Of a DNA stretch of 48,530 nucleotides, positions 16,967-24,720 are shown piece after piece. Source of the stretch: JANXUC01 sp043782485 (GTDB lineage: Bacteria; Acidobacteriota; Terriglobia; Terriglobales; Acidobacteriaceae); assembly GCA_043782485.1 (NCBI GenBank), contig JAYWAL010000015.1, forward strand, positions 1 to 48,530. Reading direction: 5' to 3'. The position numbers were made by a program, and so were the translations under genes. The stretch's first letter is position 1, and each line of letters opens with the position of its first letter. A model generated the notes under the pieces. That model was not told the DNA's origin, did not search any database, and saw only the letters and a list, made by a program, of their open reading frames with translations.

Positions 16967-18634
16967 ATGAAAACCATCCGCGACGGGCAGCGCCCCGCAT
17001 CCAGCACCCGCCGACGATTCCTGCAAGCCAGCGTGATCGGCGGCGCGTCCGCCGCCACGCTGCCAGCCCTGGCTGCCGCCCGCGTATTAGCCCCGCCACC
17101 CCTAGTGGCACCGGACGTGAGCTCCTTCGAACTCGACGAAATCACCATCGATGCCCTGCAATCGGCCATGCAGGCCGGGAAGCAGACCTCGCGGCGCATT
17201 ACGGAACTCTATCTCCTGCGCATCGACCAGATCGACAAACACGGCCCGGCGCTCAACAGCATCCTCGAACTCAACCCCGACGCGCTCTCCATCGCTGACG
17301 CCCTCGATCAAGAACGGAAAGCCAAAGGCCCGCGCAGCCCACTCCACGGCATTCCTGTCCTCATCAAAGACAACCTCGACACCGCTGACAAAATGCTCAC
17401 CACAGCCGGATCGCTGGCCCTAGTCGACTTTCCCAAACCTCCCAAAGATTCCTTCGTCGCGATGAAGCTCCGCCAGGCCGGTGCCGTCATCCTGGGCAAA
17501 ACCAATCTCAGCGAGTGGGCGAACATTCGTTCCAGCCATTCCACCAGCGGATGGAGCGGCCGCGGCGGACTGACGCGCAATCCCTACGCCCTCGACCGCA
17601 ATCCGTGCGGTTCAAGCTCCGGAACAGGCTCGGGCATCTCCGCAAATCTGGCCGTCGGCGGCATCGGCACCGAAACCGATGGCTCCATCGTCTGCCCGTC
17701 CTCGTCCAACGGCCTAGCTGGCATCAAGCCCACGGTCGGCCTAACCAGCCGTGCCGGGATCATTCCCATCTCGCACAGTCAGGATGGCGCTGGCCCCATG
17801 TGCCGCACTCTGCGCGATGCTGCCATCATGCTCGGCGCAATCACCGGCGTTGATCCCGACGATTCCTACACGGCTGCCAGTCAGGGCAAGTCCTATACCG
17901 ACTACACGCAGTTCCTCGACCCCCGCGGCCTGAAGGGTGCCCGCATCGGTGTCGCCCGCAAATACTTCGGCTTCAGCACTGCCGTTGATGCCTTGATGGC
18001 AGAAGCTCTTGCGATTATGAAACGTGAAGGCGCTGAGCTCATCGATCCCGCCGACATTGAATCCTTCGGCAAGTTCGACGACTCTGAGTCGCTGGTTCTC
18101 GACTACGAACTCAAAGCCGATATCGCGCAGTACCTGGCCCGTCGCGGCCCCTCGTCGCCAATCAAAACTCTCCTCGACCTGATCAACTTCAACGAGCACA
18201 ACGCCCAGCGCGAAATGCAATATTTCGGCCAGGACACTTTCATCCGCGCTCAAACCCGCGGCCCGCTAACCGATACCGCCTACCTCGAAGCCCTGGGAAA
18301 CAACCATCGCCTAGCCCGCACCGAGGGCATCGACCAGCTCATGGACAAACACCACCTCGATGCCATCGTCGCGCCCACCGGTGGCCCCGCCTGGACGACT
18401 GACCTCGTCAATGGCGACCATTTCGCTGGCGGCAGTTCCAATGCCGCCGCCGTCGCAGGCTACCCCAACATCAACATCACTGCCGGACACCTATTTGGCC
18501 TGCCCGTAGGAATCTCTTTCTTCGGCCGCGCCTGGAGCGAACCCACCCTACTCAAAATCGCATACTCCTTCGAGCAAGCCACAAAAGCCCGCACGGCTCC
18601 AAAATTCCTACCCACAGCGAACCTCGTCTCCTAA
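16967..18634 (+). CDS. Amidase-signature family hydrolase with Tat signal
   Basis: A 555-residue amidase exported by the twin-arginine route: residues 15-20 are RRRFLQ, followed by a hydrophobic Ala-rich stretch. The ATG at 16967 is the last start before this signal; the frame to 16796 is upstream noise. The amidase signature triad is visible as Lys134 (VLIKDN), cis-Ser216 (GSSSGTGSG) and nucleophile Ser240 (TETDGSI). The family hydrolyses amide bonds in small molecules or peptides; GatA belongs to it but is cytosolic and has a different context. The Tat signal and lack of gat neighbours argue for a periplasmic amidase of unknown substrate. The C-terminus LPVGISFFGRAWSEPTLLKIAYSFEQAT is typical. 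Confidence 0.93.
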   Translation: MKTIRDGQRPASSTRRRFLQASVIGGASAATLPALAAARVLAPPPLVAPDVSSFELDEITIDALQSAMQAGKQTSRRITELYLLRIDQIDKHGPALNSILELNPDALSIADALDQERKAKGPRSPLHGIPVLIKDNLDTADKMLTTAGSLALVDFPKPPKDSFVAMKLRQAGAVILGKTNLSEWANIRSSHSTSGWSGRGGLTRNPYALDRNPCGSSSGTGSGISANLAVGGIGTETDGSIVCPSSSNGLAGIKPTVGLTSRAGIIPISHSQDGAGPMCRTLRDAAIMLGAITGVDPDDSYTAASQGKSYTDYTQFLDPRGLKGARIGVARKYFGFSTAVDALMAEALAIMKREGAELIDPADIESFGKFDDSESLVLDYELKADIAQYLARRGPSSPIKTLLDLINFNEHNAQREMQYFGQDTFIRAQTRGPLTDTAYLEALGNNHRLARTEGIDQLMDKHHLDAIVAPTGGPAWTTDLVNGDHFAGGSSNAAAVAGYPNINITAGHLFGLPVGISFFGRAWSEPTLLKIAYSFEQATKARTAPKFLPTANLVS

Positions 18635-18643
18635 AAAAAGCCT

Positions 18644-18712
18644 GTCATCCTAAGCCGAAATTTGTCCCACGCGTAGGGGGCGACAAATGCAGCGGAAGGA
18701 TCCCTGCCGCAC
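18644..18712. repeat. Intergenic TGTCATCC-type repeat fragment
   Basis: The segment starts CTGTCATCCTAAGCCGAAAT and ends near GCAGCGGAAGGATCCC. It resembles the TGTCAT(C/T)CC-beginning elements at 32729, 38478 and 44484, so it is probably a degenerate member of a dispersed non-coding repeat family. Confidence 0.4.
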
Positions 18713-18754
18713 CCGTAAACCAAGCTTTAGCCGAGCTTTTCGAACGAACACACG

Positions 18755-18763
18755 TGTTATAAT
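18755..18763 (+). promoter_or_regulatory. Extended -10 promoter of gyrA
   Basis: TGTTATAAT at 18755-18763 forms an extended -10 element (TGnTATAAT) about 60 bp before the gyrA start. The surrounding CGTGYTATAATTTG is shared with gyrB at 35712. No good -35 hexamer is seen, which is usual for extended -10 promoters. Confidence 0.6.
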
Positions 18764-18821
18764 TTGGTTGTAATCCCAGCGACTAACCACCTGTAGTTAC
18801 AGCAATTTACGACTCAAAAAC

Positions 18822-21473
18822 ATGGCTGACGACAAGAATCCTGAGCTTCCACTGACTCCCCCGGGCGATTCCGGCGGTCCCGGCGCTGCGAACATTGTTC
18901 CCATCAACATTGAAGAGGAGATGCGGCGTTCGTATCTCGACTACTCGATGTCGGTCATCATTGGGCGCGCCCTGCCCGACGTCCGCGACGGCCTGAAGCC
19001 TGTGCATCGCCGCATTCTCTACACGATGCAGCAGATGGGCCTCCAGCCCAACAAGTCCACGCGCAAGTGCGCCAGAATCGTCGGAGACGTGATGGGCAAG
19101 TACCATCCGCACGGGAACCTGGCCGTGTACGACGCGCTGGTGCGGCTGGCGCAGCCCTTTGCCATGCGTTACCCGTTGGTGGATGGTCAAGGGAACTTTG
19201 GCTCGGTCGACGGCGACCCGCCAGCGGCTGACCGTTATACCGAAGCCAAGCTGACGCGCGTGGCTTCCGCGCTGCTGGAAGATCTGGATAAAGAGACGGT
19301 TGATTTCCGTCCGAACTACGACGGCAACGAAGTTGAGCCGGATGTTCTGCCGACCCGGATTCCGAACTTGCTGGTGAATGGTTCCGATGGCATCGCCGTG
19401 GGTATGGCGACGAAGATTCCTCCCCACAATCTCACCGAGATCGTGGACGCGGCCATCACGCTGGTGAATAACCCCGCGGCCACGCTGATGGAGATTCTGC
19501 AAATCGTGAAAGGCCCCGATTTCCCGACCTACGGCATCATTCATGGCCGCAGCGGGATCGCCGAGGCGTACCGCACCGGCCGTGGCCGCTTCATGATGCG
19601 CGCCCGCGCCGCCATCGAGAACATGACCAAAGAGAAGCAGGCCATTATTGTCACCGAGATTCCCTACCAGGTGAACAAGGCCCGCTTGATTGAGCGCATT
19701 GCCGCGCTGGTGAACGACAAAATTGTCGATGACATTTCCGACATTCGCGATGAGAGCGACCGCTCCGGCATGCGTATTGTTATTGAATTGAAACGTGGCG
19801 CGGAGCCGCAGATTGTGCTGAACCAGCTGTTCAAGCACACCTCCATGCAGGAAAGCTACAGCATGATATTCCTGGCTGTGGCCAACAATCAGCCCAAGGA
19901 AATGGGCCTGATCGAGGCGCTGCAACACTTCCTGCACCACCGCGCGGATGTGATTCGGCGGCGTACCGCCTACCTGCTGAACAAGGCGCAAGACCGCGAG
20001 CACATTCTCGAAGGCTACCTGACGGCGCTCGACCACCTGGACAACGTAATTGCGATCATCCGCGCCAGCGCCAACCGCGCCGACGCGCGCGAGAACCTGG
20101 TGGCGTACTTCGCCGGCAAGAAGATTGACATCAACACCACGGGCCGCGCTCCCAAGGCCGATCCGGAAAAGCCCTTCACTGCGAAGCAGGCCGAGGCCAT
20201 TCTAGAGCTGCAACTGCATCGCCTGACGCGACTTTCCATCGACGAAATTTCGAAGGAGCTGGCCGAAACTCGCGACCGCATTGCCGAGTACCAGTCGATT
20301 CTAGGATCAGAAAAGAAGCTGCGCAGCGTGATCGTGAAGGAGTTGGAAGAAGTCAAGAAGCTCTACGGCGACGTGCGCCGCACCACGATCGAAGACGAAG
20401 CGGCGGAAATTCTGCTCGAAGACCTGATCGCCGACGAGCAAGTGGCCGTCACCGTCAGCCACTCCGGCTATCTGAAGCGGACTCCGATCACCACCTACCG
20501 CCAGCAACGCCGCGGCGGCACCGGCAGGACCGGCATGAAGACGCGCGATGAGGATTTCGTCGAGCATCTGTTCATCGCCTCTACGCACGCTTACATTTTG
20601 ATCTTCACCAACACGGGCCGCGTGTTCTGGCTCAAGGTGTATGAAGTTCCCGATGTGGGCGCCGCTGGCAAGGGTAAACACATTGGCAACCTGGTGGGCT
20701 TGCAGCCTGGCGAAGCCGTTCGCGCCTTCCTGCCCGTTCGCAATCTGGAAGAAGAAGGCAAGCGCGTATTCTTTGCCACCCGCAAGGGCACGGTAAAGAA
20801 GACCGAGCTGAAGGACTTCTCGCACGTGATGCAGCGCGGCATAATTGCCATCGGCATCGACACAGATGACGAACTGGTCGCCGCCTCGCTCACCGACGGC
20901 AAACAGATTATTTTCCTGGCGTCGCACGAAGGGCAGGCCATTCGCTTCAGCGAAGACGATGTCCGCTCCATGGGCCGCCAGGCGTACGGCGTCCGTGGCA
21001 TGGACCTCGACAAGGGCGATTACATCGTCGGCATGGCCATCACCGCGCAACCCGGTTCCGCGCAGATGGGTAAGGAAAAAGACAAGAAGAAGAAGGAAGA
21101 AGACAGCGGCGTGATCGTGGCCGAGAAGGGCTCGCTCATCCTTTCCGTAACTGAAAATGGCTATGGCAAGCGCACTCCGGCCGAGGAGTACCGCCTGCAA
21201 TCCCGCGGCGGTAAGGGCGTCATCAATGTGAAGACAACAGAACGCAACGGTAAAGTTGTCAGCATTTCACAGGTCGGCGAAGATTCCGACGTGATGATCA
21301 TCAGCCAGTACGGCAAAATCATCCGCACGGAAACGAAACAGATCCGCGAAGCCGGACGCTCAACGCAGGGCGTGCGGTTGCTGAACCTTGAAGCGGGAGA
21401 CAAGGTAGCCGCTACCTCGCTGATTGCTCCGGAAGAGCCGAATGGGAATGGGGAGACGCTGCTGTTGCAATAA
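18822..21473 (+). CDS. gyrA: DNA gyrase subunit A
   Basis: The DNA-cutting and wrapping subunit of gyrase. It has 883 residues with the winged-helix/tower N-terminal part and the six-bladed C-terminal wrapping domain. The catalytic Tyr139 lies in DRYTE. The quinolone-determining segment reads HPHGNLAVYDALV at 96-108, so the position equivalent to E. coli Ser83 is Leu100 and that of Asp82 is Asn99, whereas the Asp87 equivalent (Asp104) is kept. A GyrA-box-like motif QRRGGTG follows in the C-terminal domain, which argues against ParC. A Lys/Glu insertion (KEKDKKKKEED, about 751-761) interrupts a late blade. A near-identical core promoter precedes gyrB, 17 kb away. Confidence 0.96.
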   Translation: MADDKNPELPLTPPGDSGGPGAANIVPINIEEEMRRSYLDYSMSVIIGRALPDVRDGLKPVHRRILYTMQQMGLQPNKSTRKCARIVGDVMGKYHPHGNLAVYDALVRLAQPFAMRYPLVDGQGNFGSVDGDPPAADRYTEAKLTRVASALLEDLDKETVDFRPNYDGNEVEPDVLPTRIPNLLVNGSDGIAVGMATKIPPHNLTEIVDAAITLVNNPAATLMEILQIVKGPDFPTYGIIHGRSGIAEAYRTGRGRFMMRARAAIENMTKEKQAIIVTEIPYQVNKARLIERIAALVNDKIVDDISDIRDESDRSGMRIVIELKRGAEPQIVLNQLFKHTSMQESYSMIFLAVANNQPKEMGLIEALQHFLHHRADVIRRRTAYLLNKAQDREHILEGYLTALDHLDNVIAIIRASANRADARENLVAYFAGKKIDINTTGRAPKADPEKPFTAKQAEAILELQLHRLTRLSIDEISKELAETRDRIAEYQSILGSEKKLRSVIVKELEEVKKLYGDVRRTTIEDEAAEILLEDLIADEQVAVTVSHSGYLKRTPITTYRQQRRGGTGRTGMKTRDEDFVEHLFIASTHAYILIFTNTGRVFWLKVYEVPDVGAAGKGKHIGNLVGLQPGEAVRAFLPVRNLEEEGKRVFFATRKGTVKKTELKDFSHVMQRGIIAIGIDTDDELVAASLTDGKQIIFLASHEGQAIRFSEDDVRSMGRQAYGVRGMDLDKGDYIVGMAITAQPGSAQMGKEKDKKKKEEDSGVIVAEKGSLILSVTENGYGKRTPAEEYRLQSRGGKGVINVKTTERNGKVVSISQVGEDSDVMIISQYGKIIRTETKQIREAGRSTQGVRLLNLEAGDKVAATSLIAPEEPNGNGETLLLQ

Positions 21474-21500
21474 CACTCGTGCGGCAGAGAGTGTTCCGCA

Positions 21501-21532
21501 GAATCGGCCCCTCGCGTGGGCCGATTCTTTTT
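21501..21532 (+). terminator. Rho-independent terminator of gyrA
   Basis: A perfect 10-bp stem GAATCGGCCC (21501-21510) / GGGCCGATTC (21518-21527) with a 7-base loop, followed by TTTTT. It lies 28 bp after the gyrA stop. Confidence 0.92.
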
Positions 21533-21556
21533 GGCGAAGGTTGTATACTGCTACGG

Positions 21557-22624
21557 ATGCTGGCCTTCTTGCTTGCGACTGCCCTTGGCGTACCGTGCGC
21601 CACAGCAGCGCGCGAGTGCACGGAGTGGATACAGACGCCGGGGCAGCAGTCACGAGTGCTGGTCTATCGCTCATATCCTCTTTCGGTTCGGAACGAGAAC
21701 GTCACACGTGCGCTGATTTTTGTGCATGGAATCAATCGCGACGCCGACAATCACTTTCGAACCGCGCTGGCGGCAGCCTTTCTGGCAAGCGCACTCGACG
21801 ATACAGTTGTCATCGCGCCGCGTTTTGCCTCGAACAGCGGGGTTCCCGGAAATGAAGCCGGGGATTGTCGTGATGTCCTGGCTGCGAATGAGGCCAACTG
21901 GATTTGCCAGACGCAGCGCCCGGATACCTGGCGCTCAGGCGGCCCGGAAGTGGGGAACGGCAAGTTGACCTCCTTCGATTTCGTGGACGAAATGATTCGG
22001 CGTCTGGTCAAGAAGGACGCATTTCCAAATCTGAAGAAGATTGTTATTGCCGGCCATTCCGCGGGCGGCCAGTTCGTAAACCGCTACGAAATGTCGAATC
22101 AGGTGCACGACTCCGCGGGCGTGCCGATTTCCTATGTGGTGGCCAATCCCTCCTCGTATGCTTATATTGACGAATTGCGGCCGACGGTGAGCGCATTACC
22201 GACCAACATTGCAGCGTCCGCTCCCGGTTTCACACCTCCCTTGCCCGCGGTGGCTCCGGCTCCGTTCGTTCCGTTCGCCGACGCTAAGAACTGCACCTCA
22301 TGGGACGACTGGCCCTACGGACTCAAAAACCGCAGCGGCTATGCGACGCGAGTTTCCGATGATCAATTGCGGACACAGATGGTGAACCGGTCAGTGACCT
22401 ACCTGTTGGGAGAAGCCGATGTGTTGCCCCTCGGCATCTTCGATACTTCCTGCCCGGCAATGGCGCAGGGGCCGACGCGTTTAGCCCGAGGACTTGCGTT
22501 CGGGAAGTACGCCAAGGAAATTCACAGTGCCAACCACGCGACAGTTGTCGTGCCATTCTGTGGGCATAGTGCGCGATGCATGTTTACTGCGGATGTTGCG
22601 TTGCTTCTGATCTTTCCTCAATGA
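21557..22624 (+). CDS. Secreted alpha/beta-hydrolase (esterase or depolymerase-like)
   Basis: A 355-residue protein starting MLAFLLATALGVPCATAAREC at the ATG at 21557, a short signal peptide; the open frame to 21479 runs through the gyrA terminator and is rejected. The nucleophile elbow GHSAGG (IVIAGHSAGGQFVNRYEM) is preceded by a typical alpha/beta-hydrolase core with the strand LIFVHGINRDADNHF carrying the oxyanion region. The late His is probably in NHATVVVPFCGHSARCM. Several cysteines suggest disulfides in the periplasm. The overall pattern recalls poly(3-hydroxybutyrate)-depolymerase or feruloyl-esterase relatives, but the substrate cannot be told. The stop overlaps the ATG of the downstream cupin gene. 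Confidence 0.82.
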   Translation: MLAFLLATALGVPCATAARECTEWIQTPGQQSRVLVYRSYPLSVRNENVTRALIFVHGINRDADNHFRTALAAAFLASALDDTVVIAPRFASNSGVPGNEAGDCRDVLAANEANWICQTQRPDTWRSGGPEVGNGKLTSFDFVDEMIRRLVKKDAFPNLKKIVIAGHSAGGQFVNRYEMSNQVHDSAGVPISYVVANPSSYAYIDELRPTVSALPTNIAASAPGFTPPLPAVAPAPFVPFADAKNCTSWDDWPYGLKNRSGYATRVSDDQLRTQMVNRSVTYLLGEADVLPLGIFDTSCPAMAQGPTRLARGLAFGKYAKEIHSANHATVVVPFCGHSARCMFTADVALLLIFPQ

Positions 22625-23025
22625 TGGAGTTTGGCGTGAACCAACACATTCCCTTAACCAAAGTCTCCCTCTCCGAAAAATTCTCCCTCTTCCAGGACCA
22701 TTTCTCGCCTAAAATCGCGGGCGAGCTCAACGACTCCTACGTCAAGCTCGTCAAGCTCCTGGGAGAGTTCGTCTGGCACCATCACGACCACGAAGACGAG
22801 CTGTTCCTCGTCGTGAAGGGATGCCTCTTCATGGGATTACAGGAAGCAGGGGTCGAGCGCGAGATCGCCATTCATCCCGGCGAATTCATCATCATTCCCA
22901 AGGGAGTGAAACATCGACCGCGCGCGGACGAAGAAACGCACATCGTGCTGCTGGAACCGAAGACTACACTCAACACCGGGAATATTCGCGGCGAGCGCAC
23001 GGTGGAACATCTGGAGAGAATCTAG
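22621..23025 (+). CDS. Cupin-domain protein
   Basis: A small cupin of about 134 residues. The double-stranded beta-helix motif is seen as GEFVWHHHDHEDELFLVVKG (motif 1, with the His-x-His...Glu metal ligands) and HPGEFIIIPKGVKHRP (motif 2 with the second His). The end LLEPKTTLNTGNIRGERTVEHLERI is typical of this subfamily, which is often annotated as a mannose-6-phosphate-isomerase-like cupin. The ATG at 22621 overlaps the TGA of the upstream hydrolase; a GTG at 22636 with GGAG six bases upstream is an equally good start (protein beginning VNQHIPLTKV). The two genes are probably co-transcribed. Function is unknown. Confidence 0.88.
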   Translation: MMEFGVNQHIPLTKVSLSEKFSLFQDHFSPKIAGELNDSYVKLVKLLGEFVWHHHDHEDELFLVVKGCLFMGLQEAGVEREIAIHPGEFIIIPKGVKHRPRADEETHIVLLEPKTTLNTGNIRGERTVEHLERI

Positions 23026-23061
23026 TCGTCCAGCCCCGTCTTAACAAGCGCGCCCCGAACT

Positions 23062-23643
23062 CTACTGTTTCAAAGCCGAATCAATCATGGCGTACAGCTG
23101 GTTCAAATCCGAAGGCACTTCCATCGGCTTCACTCCAGGCTTCGCGCTGACGATGTAAATGGTCGGCGTGTGGTCCAGCCCAATGCGCACGCCCAGGTTT
23201 TTGTCTTCCGCAATCATCGCCGCCAGCTTGCCTTGTGGATCAATCACAAAGGGCAGCGCCATCTTGTGCGCACCAGCAAACGTATCGGCGTAGCGGCGGA
23301 GGTTGTCGGGATTGATCTGCGTCTGGTTCTGGAACATGTAGTCGCGGAACTGGTTGCCCAGGTCTTTCGACGTCTGGTCAAAATAGCGGGCAATCAAGGC
23401 CGCGTTCATGGACCAGTCATGTTTCGGCAGTGGAAAATCATGCCGCACCACTGGAATCTTGTAAGTCGCGCTGGCTTTCTCCACTTGCGGCGCGGCGCGA
23501 CTGCACTGCGGGCACTGTAAATCTTCAAAGACGACAATGGCAACCTTGGCCCCCTTCGGAGCCTTCAGTAGCGAAGTATCTTGCGCGGGAGCGGAAACGG
23601 CCAGAAAAAGGGCGGCGACAAGGGTCAGCGAAAGAGTTTTCAT
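23062..23643 (-). CDS. Exported DsbA-like thioredoxin-fold protein
   Basis: A 193-residue protein with signal peptide MKTLSLTLVAALFLAVSAPA. The redox motif Cys-Pro-Gln-Cys occurs in VVFEDLQCPQCSRAAP, followed by the helix and insertion of DsbA/DsbG-like proteins (about 70-150), and the cis-proline segment LDHTPTIYIV. Such proteins introduce or isomerise disulfides, or act as periplasmic thiol reductases; no DsbB/DsbD partner is nearby. It is transcribed in the same direction as a second thioredoxin-fold gene and mnmG, but 115 bp separate it from the former. Confidence 0.9.
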   Translation of the reverse strand: MKTLSLTLVAALFLAVSAPAQDTSLLKAPKGAKVAIVVFEDLQCPQCSRAAPQVEKASATYKIPVVRHDFPLPKHDWSMNAALIARYFDQTSKDLGNQFRDYMFQNQTQINPDNLRRYADTFAGAHKMALPFVIDPQGKLAAMIAEDKNLGVRIGLDHTPTIYIVSAKPGVKPMEVPSDLNQLYAMIDSALKQ

Positions 23644-23758
23644 AGGATGAGTCCTTACAACGCGTCAAGAAGCGCTTTCCGAATAGTTGGATGCGGGCTG
23701 GCCCAAAAATGCCTCCCGGCAGCCTTCGACTATGGTAACCGAACCGAGTGCCCTCAGA

Positions 23759-24679
23759 CTATGGAGTTTTGCTCGCCACCACGCGCTCCACGGCAGCCCT
23801 AAGTTCTTCATAAGAAAGGGCCCCGGGGTGGTAGAAGGCCACCTTGCCGCCACGGTCGAGTAGCACGATCGTGGGGGTTGTGCTGACGCCGTAAAGGCTC
23901 ATGTTCTCCCGGCTCACCGGCGCGGGCACATCCAGCAGCGCGGGGTAATAGTGCTCGCGCGTGTTCTTGATGTAGGCGAGTTCGTCGGCGGGCGCTGCTG
24001 TCTCCCCGGCTGCAGCGTAGCCATAGCGCTGTGTGGGCGCTACAACGGCTAGGTCCTGGTTGGCGTATTCCGCATGCAGGCGGCCGATGATGGGCGCTTC
24101 GCCTTTGCAGTCCATACACCAATGCGCCCAAAAAAACAGCAGTACGGGTGAGCCTTTCAGTTGCGTCAAGGGCACTGGCTTGGGACCAAGAAATTCGCTC
24201 AATTGCAGCGGCGGCGCGGGCTTGCCCACCAGGGCCAGCAAGTTCAGGTTCTTTTGCAAGCGGTTGCGGATGGAGGTGTTGCGGTAGAGCAGTAAGTTCC
24301 TCTTCAGCAACGCCACGGCCAGCGCGGGCGTCCCTTTGGCGGTTAGTACTTGTGCTTCCACTTCAATCGCCGCGCCCAAGGCCGTGGGCAGGTGTGGCTC
24401 CGCGTCGAGTCTGCGCCCTTTCAGCTGCTTTACCGCGAGCTGTTCCGTGGTACGAGCATGGGCGTTGGCCTGTTCAAGGTTGTTCCCTTTCAGGTATGCG
24501 CGGCCCATCCAGGAATAGGCTTCCAGATACTCCGGCGTGACGCTGTGCTGGGCGCGGTAGGTGGCGAGTTGCGTGTCGGCCTGCGCAAACGCCTGCGATT
24601 CCAGGGAGATGCGGACGTCAGTGATGATGTCCGCGCGAGCGGCGGCAATGGCGCATAGGCAAAGCAGAACGACGCGCAT
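23759..24679 (-). CDS. Exported TlpA-like thioredoxin protein with N-terminal helical repeats
   Basis: About 306 residues from the ATG at 24679 (signal peptide MRVVLLCLCAIAAARA). The frame extends to 24715, but the longer start would bury the signal. Residues about 20-135 are helical, TPR-like (AQADTQLATYRAQH..., YLEAYSWMGRAYLKGNNLEQA). The C-terminal half is a thioredoxin fold with the redox motif Trp-Cys-Met-Asp-Cys in WAHWCMDCKGEAP and the cis-proline in VSTTPTIVLLD. It is probably a periplasmic thiol-disulfide oxidoreductase, perhaps for cytochrome maturation, but no cytochrome genes adjoin. Confidence 0.88.
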   Translation of the reverse strand: MRVVLLCLCAIAAARADIITDVRISLESQAFAQADTQLATYRAQHSVTPEYLEAYSWMGRAYLKGNNLEQANAHARTTEQLAVKQLKGRRLDAEPHLPTALGAAIEVEAQVLTAKGTPALAVALLKRNLLLYRNTSIRNRLQKNLNLLALVGKPAPPLQLSEFLGPKPVPLTQLKGSPVLLFFWAHWCMDCKGEAPIIGRLHAEYANQDLAVVAPTQRYGYAAAGETAAPADELAYIKNTREHYYPALLDVPAPVSRENMSLYGVSTTPTIVLLDRGGKVAFYHPGALSYEELRAAVERVVASKTP

Positions 24680-24720
24680 GATCTTATGATGAACCAAACC
24701 GCAGGAAGTTGCCACACGAG

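Noticed and set aside
18807..20036. Minus-strand frame of 409 aa opposite gyrA
   Set aside because: Shadow of gyrA; no domain is recognisable and GyrA motifs run continuously on the plus strand.
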